Both the position numbers and the translations under genes were made by a program. The notes beneath the pieces were generated by a model that had not been told where the DNA came from, searched no databases, and saw only the letters and a program-made list of their open reading frames with translations. A DNA stretch of 14,426 nt, taken from contig CAUEYG010000007.1 in NCBI GenBank assembly GCA_959021945.1, positions 1-14,426 on the forward strand, read 5' to 3'. This DNA is from an uncultured Eubacteriales bacterium (GTDB lineage Bacteria; Bacillota; Clostridia; Peptostreptococcales; Anaerovoracaceae). Below are positions 6,196 through 12,397 of the stretch, piece after piece. The stretch's first letter is position 1. Each line of letters starts with the position of its first letter.

Positions 6196-6282
6196 TCAAT
6201 TAATAATGAATATAGACGAGATATACAACAATAGAAAACACCCACACAGGAGCATTTCTACTCTTGCATGGGTGTTCTTCAT
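6196..6282 (-). CDS. Candidate 28-residue hydrophobic micropeptide
   Basis: Short ORF, unrecognised. It has an ideal Shine-Dalgarno GGAGG (6292-6296) 9 nt before the ATG (6280-6282) and ends at TGA (6196-6198). The peptide begins MKNTHARVEMLL, has two cysteines as CGC at residues 13-15, then a strongly hydrophobic stretch to residue 28, so it would be a small membrane peptide. It starts 31 nt after the end of the CBS-protein gene and lies upstream of the defence promoter, so it would be expressed only by read-through from the housekeeping block or from an unseen promoter. The ORF overlaps a long hairpin. It may be a real micropeptide (toxin-like or a small membrane regulator) or a chance ORF. 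Confidence 0.4.
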   Translation of the reverse strand: MKNTHARVEMLLCGCFLLLYISSIFIIN

Positions 6283-6291
6283 AATGTTGTA
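6224..6291. repeat. Long imperfect hairpin downstream of the CBS-protein gene
   Basis: Inverted repeat: outer arms TACAACA (6224-6230) and TGTTGTA (6285-6291), inner arms GAAAACACCCA (6234-6244) and TGGGTGTTCTTC (6269-6280) with one bulge, and a possible third small stem AGGAG/CTCTT in the loop. On the minus strand it is not followed by a T run, so it does not look like an ordinary intrinsic terminator. The Shine-Dalgarno of the small ORF sits immediately outside the outer arm and its start codon is within the stem region. It may be an mRNA 3' stabilising structure, an attenuator or a small palindromic element. Confidence 0.65.
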
Positions 6292-6313
6292 CCTCCAAAC
6301 GCAGGTATCTTTC

Positions 6314-7726
6314 TTAATTTTGCTCCTCTTTGTCTTTCTCTCGCCTTTCTCTTCTGGATTCTCGTTCTTCCTGCTCGGACTCTTCTTCCATTTCCTCTTT
6401 TTTAGGCATGATATACAGCTTTACCTTTTCAATGCGCCGGTCTTTTACTGACTCGATTTTAAACACATAGTTTTCAAATTCAATCACTCGCTCTTCTGTC
6501 TCTTCTTCATCAGGAATTTCTCCCAGAATGTCGATCAGAAAGCCTCCAATGGTTTCACTGTTGTCAGACTCCAGCTCTGTCCCCAGTTCCTCATTAATAT
6601 CATCTAAATCCATAGCGCCATCCATCAGGTAAGTGCTTTCATCCAGCTGTTCGATTTCCGGCTCTTCCTCGTCATACTCATCATCAATATCACCCATAAC
6701 TTCTTCCACCAAATCCTCCATGGTAACAATGCCGGAAAATCCGCCGTATTCATCGATGAGAATGGCGATCTGCTGTCTGGTTTTTTGAAGCTCAAGGAAA
6801 AGGGCATCAATATTCTTTGTTTCAGGCACAAAGAAGGGCTTTCTGATAATCGTGCCAATCTCCACATTGTCAAAGCCTGCTTCTCTTGCTTTAATAAGAT
6901 AGTCTTTAATGTTGAGAATTCCAATGATTTTATCGCTGTCATCATCATAGACTGGGATTCGTGAATAACGAAGCTCCATTAATTCATCGATGTACTCTTC
7001 CATAGGGTCATTAATATCAATAGAAAAAACATCTGTTCTGGGAGTCATAATTTCATAGGCCAGCTTATCATCAAAGGCAAAGATACTATTGATCATTTTT
7101 TTGCCTTCTTCCTTTAATACTCCGCTCTCCTGGCCCACTTCCAGCATGGACATGACCTCGTCTTCGGAAAATTCTTCATCATCCATATCCACACTCTGCC
7201 TTGTGAGTTTTAACAAAACATTGACAGAGGCGGATAAAAACCACACAAATGGTTTTGAAAGAAAAGCAATGGCATTAATAGGCCGCACCACCAGCATTGC
7301 TACCCGCTCTGAATGCTGCAAAGCAATCCGTTTTGGATAAAGCTCTCCAAGCACTAGAGTCACATAAGACAAAATGATAGTAACGACCACCACTGCCAGT
7401 TCTTTGGCTACACTCTGAGGAAGACCCAGTCCGGACAGCAGCGCACCTAAATCATCAGATAGCCCCACCGCAGCCGAAGCGCTGGCTAAGAACCCTGCCA
7501 GGGTAATGGCTACCTGGATGGTGGACAAAAATACGTTTGGATTTTCAATCAATTTTTGGACTAAAACAGCCCGGCGGTTTCCCTCCTGGGCAAGAACCTT
7601 GATTTTGTTTTTGTTGACAGACACAACTGCCATTTCCGCTGCTGCAAAAAAGGCGTTGATTAAGATTAAGACAAATAAAAAAATAAATTGGATCGCTAAG
7701 GGCGACCCGGGGTCAGAACCTGACAT
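6314..7726 (-). CDS. CNNM/HlyC-CorC family membrane protein with CBS pair
   Basis: 470 residues. An N-terminal CNNM (DUF21) membrane domain (about 10-175) carries NAFFAAAEMAVVSVNK and the motif VLGELYPKRIAL (125-136). It is followed by two CBS domains (about 223-345; EIMTPRTDVFSIDI, then IDEYGGFSGIVTMEDLVEEV) and a CorC/HlyC C-terminal domain (about 360-440). The tail from about 441 is an unusually long, highly charged Glu/Arg/Lys stretch. Family members are linked to magnesium or cobalt efflux; the name hemolysin is historical. The ATG lies 3 nt after the preceding stop with AAGGAG in the last codons of that gene, so it is the last gene of the housekeeping block. Ion specificity cannot be told from sequence. 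Confidence 0.93.
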   Translation of the reverse strand: MSGSDPGSPLAIQFIFLFVLILINAFFAAAEMAVVSVNKNKIKVLAQEGNRRAVLVQKLIENPNVFLSTIQVAITLAGFLASASAAVGLSDDLGALLSGLGLPQSVAKELAVVVVTIILSYVTLVLGELYPKRIALQHSERVAMLVVRPINAIAFLSKPFVWFLSASVNVLLKLTRQSVDMDDEEFSEDEVMSMLEVGQESGVLKEEGKKMINSIFAFDDKLAYEIMTPRTDVFSIDINDPMEEYIDELMELRYSRIPVYDDDSDKIIGILNIKDYLIKAREAGFDNVEIGTIIRKPFFVPETKNIDALFLELQKTRQQIAILIDEYGGFSGIVTMEDLVEEVMGDIDDEYDEEEPEIEQLDESTYLMDGAMDLDDINEELGTELESDNSETIGGFLIDILGEIPDEEETEERVIEFENYVFKIESVKDRRIEKVKLYIMPKKEEMEEESEQEERESRRERREKDKEEQN

Positions 7727-7729
7727 TCT

Positions 7730-8959
7730 TTATTGCTCCTTTCGTTTTCGTAACATATAATTTTTTGAAACAGGATATTCCATTTTGATCTGCAAAATCT
7801 GCTGAGGATGAGGGGCGGATTCCAGTGGGTTTCCGTCTTCATCTAACAGCACGGTAAGCCTTTGTGTAAAAGGCTCTGTTCCGGGACCAAAGACTTCAAT
7901 TTCCTCTCCTACCGTCATCTTATTCCTCTGCTCCACAACAGCCAGCTTTGTATCAGGGTTATAGCTCTTCACAACACCGATAAAAGTATAATGGCGTGTA
8001 TAAGCGCTGGTCTGATAATTCTGGTCCTTGTTTGTGGGCTGATCAAAATAAAATCCTGTTGTAAACTGGCGATGACTTACCTTTTTCAGCTCATCCATCC
8101 ACTTTTGGTCAAATACATAGCCCTCAGGGTCTTCATAATAAGCGTCAATGGCCCTCCGGTAAGCGCTGACAATCGTAGCTACATAAAAGCTACTTTTCAT
8201 CCGGCCTTCTATTTTCGCTGAGGCAATTCCCGCCTGAACCAGCTGAGGAATATATTCAATCATACAGAGATCCCGGGAATTTAAAATATAAGTTCCGCGC
8301 TGATCTTCTTCAATGGGATAATATTCACCGGGCCGCTGCTCTTCCACTAGAGCGTATTTCCATCTGCAGGGATGCGCACATTGGCCTCTGTTGGCATCTC
8401 GTTCAATCATAAAATTGCTCAAAAGACACCGCCCTGAATAAGAAATGCACATAGCGCCCTGTACAAAGGCCTCCAGCTCCATATCTTCAGGCAAATTTTC
8501 CCGCACCTGGCGTATTTCCTCAAAAGTCAGCTCTCTGGCAAGCACAATACGTTTCACTCCCTGCCTTTGCCAAAATTGGGCTGTTTTATAGTTAGTCATA
8601 TTAGCCTGGGTAGACAGATGAATCTCCGCATCCGGAATCAATTCTTTTATCATAAAAAGAATACCCGGATCAGATACAATAAACGCATCAATGGCGAGAG
8701 CTTTTATTTTTATCAGATAATCCTCTAATGGGAGAATATCCTCGTTATGAGCAAAAATATTGAGGGTCAGATAACAGCGCACTCCCTTTTCATGGGCATA
8801 GTCAATGCCTTCTTCCATTTCTGGAAGCGTAAGATTTCCGGCGCCGGCCCGAAGGCTGAACAGTTCGCCGCCAAAATAAACAGCATCAGCCCCGTAATCT
8901 ACGGCTGTTTTCAATTTTTCCAGATCTCCTGCAGGAGCAAGTAGTTCTATTTTGTTCAT
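7730..8959 (-). CDS. trhP: U32 peptidase-family protein, probable tRNA U34 hydroxylation factor TrhP
   Basis: 409 residues. Begins with the U32 signature KIELLAPAGDLEKLKTAV and GADAVYFGG. The family motif EAFVQGAMCISYSGRC lies at about 163-178, and four cysteines (171, 178, 194, 198) match the conserved set proposed to hold an iron-sulfur cluster. The C-terminal beta-rich part (about 315-405) is as in the longer U32 proteins. In E. coli and B. subtilis TrhP-type proteins help make 5-hydroxyuridine at tRNA position 34, which TrmR then methylates. The neighbour upstream (1 nt gap) is the TrmR-like gene, matching the B. subtilis yrrMNO order. B. subtilis has two adjacent U32 genes; here there is only one, of the longer type. 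AAAGGA in the last codons of the upstream gene is the ribosome site. Older annotation would say collagenase-like protease. Confidence 0.87.
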   Translation of the reverse strand: MNKIELLAPAGDLEKLKTAVDYGADAVYFGGELFSLRAGAGNLTLPEMEEGIDYAHEKGVRCYLTLNIFAHNEDILPLEDYLIKIKALAIDAFIVSDPGILFMIKELIPDAEIHLSTQANMTNYKTAQFWQRQGVKRIVLARELTFEEIRQVRENLPEDMELEAFVQGAMCISYSGRCLLSNFMIERDANRGQCAHPCRWKYALVEEQRPGEYYPIEEDQRGTYILNSRDLCMIEYIPQLVQAGIASAKIEGRMKSSFYVATIVSAYRRAIDAYYEDPEGYVFDQKWMDELKKVSHRQFTTGFYFDQPTNKDQNYQTSAYTRHYTFIGVVKSYNPDTKLAVVEQRNKMTVGEEIEVFGPGTEPFTQRLTVLLDEDGNPLESAPHPQQILQIKMEYPVSKNYMLRKRKEQ

Positions 8960-8960
8960 A

Positions 8961-9605
8961 TTATCCTTTCAAAATACTGATGGACACTCCATCGCCTACA
9001 GGCAGCACAGAGGTATCCGCATAATCGACATTTGTAATATAGGTAAGAAATTCCCGCATCCGCCGGATGCTGGTCTTATATTTTTTCTTTGGATCATATT
9101 GGTCGGAAACCGTCATAGCTTTCATCAGAACATTATCACAGATAATCATGGCCCCGGGCCTGCACAAAGGCAGCGCTTTATCCCAGAACGTCCGGTAATG
9201 GCTCTTTGCCGCATCAATAAAAACCAGATCAAAGGCTCCTTTCAGCTCTCCCAAAACCTCCTGTCCCTGCCCCAGTACAAATTCTATCCGGGCCTCAGGA
9301 TTTAAGGCTTTTTTATTTTTCTCAGCAGCTTCATACATCTGCCCATCCGCTTCAATGGTTATGATACGGCAATCAGGACATACAGCAGCCATACACAAAG
9401 CAGAATAGCCTACCGCAGTACCGATTTCTAAAATAGCATCCGGTTTTTTCAGCTGCAGCAATGTGAGCAGCAGGGTTTCTGTATCCCGCAGAATAATGGG
9501 CACGTGATCTTCTTCTGCTTTTTTCCGCAGCTCACCCAGTTCCGGGTCAAGGGAGCGATAGAGCCCATTTATATAAGATGTTACACGATCATTTATAATA
9601 TTCAT
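8961..9605 (-). CDS. trmR: SAM-dependent O-methyltransferase, probable tRNA 5-hydroxyuridine methyltransferase TrmR
   Basis: 214 residues, class I methyltransferase of the caffeoyl-CoA/YrrM type. Motif I ILEIGTAVGYSALCMA is at 58-73, the SAM ribose acid is Glu85 (ITIEAD), and metal-site residues are seen in FIDAAKSHY (Asp131) and ICDNVL (Asp157, Asn158). TrmR converts 5-hydroxyuridine at the tRNA wobble position to 5-methoxyuridine. The assignment is supported by position: mltG upstream and the U32/TrhP gene downstream, as in the B. subtilis yrrL-yrrM-yrrN/O cluster. The ATG directly follows the mltG stop (TAAATG). The ribosome site is weak, so translation probably relies on coupling to mltG. 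A small-molecule catechol-type substrate remains a less likely alternative. Confidence 0.87.
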   Translation of the reverse strand: MNIINDRVTSYINGLYRSLDPELGELRKKAEEDHVPIILRDTETLLLTLLQLKKPDAILEIGTAVGYSALCMAAVCPDCRIITIEADGQMYEAAEKNKKALNPEARIEFVLGQGQEVLGELKGAFDLVFIDAAKSHYRTFWDKALPLCRPGAMIICDNVLMKAMTVSDQYDPKKKYKTSIRRMREFLTYITNVDYADTSVLPVGDGVSISILKG

Positions 9606-10676
9606 TTAATACCATTTGTTTTCTTCTACAATTTTCTGATGCTCTGCATAGGTTTTGGAGTACAGCACCTTGCCTTCTTCTGTTGCAAAGAAGAACAGGT
9701 AATCGCTTGGTTCATAATTGAGACAGTCCTCCATAGTCCTTTTAGGCACTGCACAAATAGGACCTACAGGCAGTCCCTTGTTTTTATAAGTATTGTATTT
9801 GGAGTCCACCTGTGTTTCGGCAATGGAAACCTTTACTCCTGTCCTGTCCAAAGCGTAAAGGACAGTAATATCACTTTGCAGAGGCATATCCTTATCCAAA
9901 CGATTTTTGAAAACACCGGCAATTTTAGCCCGGTCTTCTTCAAAGAGAGATTCTCTTTCCACAACAGATGCAAAGGCTAAGAATTCATGGACAGACATAT
10001 TCAGTTTGCTCTTAATCTCATCTTTAACAGGAGTCAGCTCCTGATCTGTTTTATCAAGGATGGTAGTGGTAATTTCTTCAATATCTGCATTTTCAGATGG
10101 CAAAAAATAGGTCTCAGGATAGAGATAGCCTTCCAGCGGATATTTCAGATCTGTATTTAAAATCGCATCAGTGAGAAACCAGTACTTGTCAATGAGCGTC
10201 TTTAAATAGTCTTTATCCGACCACTTTGTCAATATGGATTTTTGTGAAAGCCCGGACTCTTTTGAAATAGACTCTGCTGCCTGGGGAATGGTGGCTCCTT
10301 CAATAATGGTAAACTTGGACTGTGAAATATAGTTTGGATCTCCCGTATTCATGGCGTCAAAGATTTCGGTCAGAGTCATATTCTTGTTAAACACATAAGT
10401 GTTGGCCTGAATATTTTTAGGGGAGGAAAGTTTGATAAATACCTTTCCGCACAATTTGTTTTGTACTAACCCTGCATCATCGAGCTGATTTAAAATTTGC
10501 AGCACGCCTGTTCCGCTTTCTACAGTAACTGCTACCTCCTTCTTATTTCCGGGATCAGTAGCCGAAATTCCATGTACATAGAAAAAAAGTCCGCCTGCCA
10601 GCAGTATGACCATAACCGCCAGTACCAGAAGAATGATCTTTGCCTTTCCTTTCTTTTCCTGCTTTGCCTCGCTCAT
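9606..10676 (-). CDS. mltG: Endolytic peptidoglycan transglycosylase MltG (YceG-like)
   Basis: 356 residues, membrane-anchored. A short basic cytoplasmic N-terminus is followed by one membrane helix (about 13-34), a LysM-like region (about 46-110) and the YceG catalytic domain, with LEGYLYPETYFLP (181-193), FASVVERES containing the catalytic Glu240, VFKNRL and GPICAVPKRTMEDCLN towards the end. MltG cleaves within nascent glycan strands and is thought to end strand synthesis during wall growth. The frame opens at an ATG at 10691, but that codon has no ribosome site, whereas GAGGG lies 8 nt before the ATG at 10674-10676, which is chosen (five residues shorter). A stem-loop separates it from efp. 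The first gene of the tRNA-modification pair follows directly. Confidence 0.93.
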   Translation of the reverse strand: MSEAKQEKKGKAKIILLVLAVMVILLAGGLFFYVHGISATDPGNKKEVAVTVESGTGVLQILNQLDDAGLVQNKLCGKVFIKLSSPKNIQANTYVFNKNMTLTEIFDAMNTGDPNYISQSKFTIIEGATIPQAAESISKESGLSQKSILTKWSDKDYLKTLIDKYWFLTDAILNTDLKYPLEGYLYPETYFLPSENADIEEITTTILDKTDQELTPVKDEIKSKLNMSVHEFLAFASVVERESLFEEDRAKIAGVFKNRLDKDMPLQSDITVLYALDRTGVKVSIAETQVDSKYNTYKNKGLPVGPICAVPKRTMEDCLNYEPSDYLFFFATEEGKVLYSKTYAEHQKIVEENKWY

Positions 10677-10684
10677 TTGATCTG

Positions 10685-10689
10685 CCCTC
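10685..10689 (-). promoter_or_regulatory. Ribosome binding site selecting the mltG start
   Basis: GAGGG on the minus strand, 8 nt before the ATG at 10674-10676. It lies inside the frame opened by the earlier ATG at 10691, which itself has no ribosome site. Confidence 0.65.
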
Positions 10690-10718
10690 ATTTCTGCAAT
10701 CGCTGCTGTAATATGCGT

Positions 10719-10742
10719 AAAGGGACGCTGACACGCCCCTTT
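10719..10742 (-). terminator. Stem-loop after efp, weak terminator or attenuator
   Basis: On the minus strand AAAGGGGCG (10734-10742) pairs with CGTCCCTTT (10719-10727), nine pairs with one G-U wobble, around the 6-nt loop TGTCAG. It starts 12 nt after the efp stop. Pairing is complete only on the minus strand. Only three T follow, so termination is probably partial, with some read-through into mltG. Confidence 0.55.
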
Positions 10743-10754
10743 TGTTCTTAGCTT

Positions 10755-11315
10755 TTATTTGGATCTTCCCAGATATTCTCCTGTTCTTGTATCAATCTGG
10801 ACGATTTCACCTTCTTCAATAAAGATGGGAACATGAATTACTGCGCCTGTTTCAACAGTGGCAGCTTTTGTAACATTGGTAGCAGTATCGCCTTTTACTC
10901 CCGGTTCTGTTTCAATGACCTTCAGGTCAACGAAGTTAGGAGCCTCCACAAGGAAAGCACTGCCTTTGTAAAATTTAATGGTAGCTTCATCATTTTCCCT
11001 GAGGTATTTCATGGCTTCTTCCACCTGCTCAAAAGGTAGCGGAATCTGGTCATAAGTTTCCGGGTCCATGAAATAATATAATTCACCGTCATTGTAGAGA
11101 TACTGCATCGTCTTTGTCTCAATATGCGCTTTTGGGAATTTGTCGTTAGGGTTAAAGGCTTCTTCCCTTGTAGCACCGGAAAGGATGTTTCTGTATTTGG
11201 TCCTTACAAAGGCCGCTCCCTTTCCCGGCTTTACATGCTGGAAGTCTAAAACAACATGCGGTTCTCCGTTAATTTCAAATGTAATACCTTTTCTAAAATC
11301 GCCTGCATAAATCAT
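10755..11315 (-). CDS. efp: Translation elongation factor P
   Basis: 186 residues, exactly the usual length. Domain I carries the tip loop HVKPGKGAAFVR, with Lys32 at the position that is modified in B. subtilis (5-aminopentanol). It is followed by RNILSGATREEAFNPNDKF, IETKTMQYLYNDGELYYFMD and the C-terminal EF-P signature region KVIETEPGVKGDTATNVTKA. EF-P enters the ribosomal E site and relieves stalling at polyproline. The ATG has AAAGG about 12 nt upstream and lies 28 nt after the peptidase gene. An Xaa-Pro-type peptidase next to efp is a common arrangement in Firmicutes. No EarP- or EpmA-type modification gene is visible in the window. Confidence 0.98.
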   Translation of the reverse strand: MIYAGDFRKGITFEINGEPHVVLDFQHVKPGKGAAFVRTKYRNILSGATREEAFNPNDKFPKAHIETKTMQYLYNDGELYYFMDPETYDQIPLPFEQVEEAMKYLRENDEATIKFYKGSAFLVEAPNFVDLKVIETEPGVKGDTATNVTKAATVETGAVIHVPIFIEEGEIVQIDTRTGEYLGRSK

Positions 11316-11343
11316 AAAATTCTCGACCTTTCTTTTATTTCCG

Positions 11344-12042
11344 TTAAAGTATGATTAATTCTTTTTCAGATTTCGTTGTGTTTATTATACCAAAGTCTGT
11401 CACAATTGCCAAGTCCTCAATGCGTACACCGAATTTCCCGGGTATGTAAATTCCCGGCTCAATGGTTACGGGCATATACTCAGCTAAAATTTCATCGCTC
11501 TTTGTATTCAGAGTGGGGGCTTCGTGAACCTGAGTGCCTACACCATGGCCTGTTCCATGAATATAATATTCTCCGTAACCAGCCTCTTTGATGATGTCTC
11601 TGCAGACTTTGTCTACATCAAAACATGCTGCACCTGACTTTACGGCTTCCAGTCCTGCCTTTTGGGAAGAGAGCACAATATCGTAAACTTCCATCTGCTC
11701 ATCCGTCAGATATCCCATGGCTACAGTCCTTGTCATGTCTCCACAGTAACCCTCTACAACAGCTCCCATATCAATGGTTACCAGGTCTCCTTCTTCAATA
11801 ACCTTATCAGTAGGTTCTCCGTGAGGAAATTCAGTCCTGGTTCCGGAAACACAAATGGTAGGAAAGGAAAGCCCCTCTGCTCCCATAGCAAGCAATACGC
11901 GCTCAATTTCATCAGCCACCTGCAGCTCGGTCATTCCCACTTTCATAAAGTCCAAAATGTGGGAAAAACAAAGATCTCCCATGGCTTCTGCCTTCATGAT
12001 TTTTAAAATTTCTTCCGGTGTCTTGATCATATTATTTTCCAT
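11344..12042 (-). CDS. M24-family metallopeptidase, Xaa-Pro type, catalytic domain only
   Basis: 232 residues with a complete pita-bread catalytic domain. Metal ligands are visible: Asp91 (TIDMG), Asp102 (GYCGDMTRT), His166 (GTGHGVG), Glu195 (IEPGIY) and Glu209 (VRIED); His74 (FPHG) and His173 (VHEAP) are also present. The FPHG and GDMTRT motifs fit Xaa-Pro aminopeptidase/dipeptidase better than methionine aminopeptidase. The usual efp-linked enzyme (PapP/YqhT) is about 350 residues with an N-terminal creatinase-type domain, and that domain is absent. The frame starts at the ATG 12040-12042 with GGCGG 8 nt upstream, overlapping the ylbF gene by 11 bp. Upstream sequence is fully occupied by ylbF, so no hidden N-domain fits. 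Substrate preference is uncertain. Confidence 0.88.
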   Translation of the reverse strand: MENNMIKTPEEILKIMKAEAMGDLCFSHILDFMKVGMTELQVADEIERVLLAMGAEGLSFPTICVSGTRTEFPHGEPTDKVIEEGDLVTIDMGAVVEGYCGDMTRTVAMGYLTDEQMEVYDIVLSSQKAGLEAVKSGAACFDVDKVCRDIIKEAGYGEYYIHGTGHGVGTQVHEAPTLNTKSDEILAEYMPVTIEPGIYIPGKFGVRIEDLAIVTDFGIINTTKSEKELIIL

Positions 12043-12394
12043 TTAACGCACCGCCTAAACCATTGATGCCCAGATCAATGACTTCTGCCAGAATCTGGTA
12101 CACATCATTGATCATAAGGGAAAAGCGCATTTCACACTGAAGGTATTCAGCAGCCAGAGGGTCCTGAGAAAGGATGCTGTAAAGGCTCTGAATCTGAGCC
12201 ATGGCATTGCTATCCATTTGCTGACCCATCATCTGTCCTGCCTGCAGTGCAAGCTGCTTTGCTTTAAAATCATTGAGACTTGCCTCAAGCTGGGGATTGC
12301 CCTTTACTTTTTCTTTTACTACCTGATACTGTTTATATTCTTCAGACTCTTTAATTGCCTGAGTCAGTTTGTGAGCTTCATCGTATACATTCAT
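12032..12394 (-). CDS. YlbF/YmcA-family regulatory protein
   Basis: 120 residues, all-helical and rich in Gln, Met and Leu. It shows the family pattern: YDEAHKLTQAIKESEEYKQY, then NPQLEASLNDFKAKQLALQ, and a second half with PLAAEYLQCEMRFSLMINDV and YQILAEVIDL. In B. subtilis YlbF forms a complex with YmcA and YaaT that affects RNase Y cleavage of operon mRNAs. Here the gene is directly behind RNase J (3 nt gap), with its GGAGG inside the last codons of rnj. This is a plausible link to RNA decay, though that link is inference. It overlaps the next gene by 11 bp. Whether it is the YlbF or YmcA branch cannot be decided. Confidence 0.82.
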   Translation of the reverse strand: MNVYDEAHKLTQAIKESEEYKQYQVVKEKVKGNPQLEASLNDFKAKQLALQAGQMMGQQMDSNAMAQIQSLYSILSQDPLAAEYLQCEMRFSLMINDVYQILAEVIDLGINGLGGALNGK

Positions 12395-12397
12395 TGC

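Noticed and set aside
6065..6313. Attachment-site or transposon-end repeats flanking the defence pair.
   Set aside because: I looked for matching direct or inverted repeats at 4000-4139 and 6014-6313 and found none that I could support by eye.
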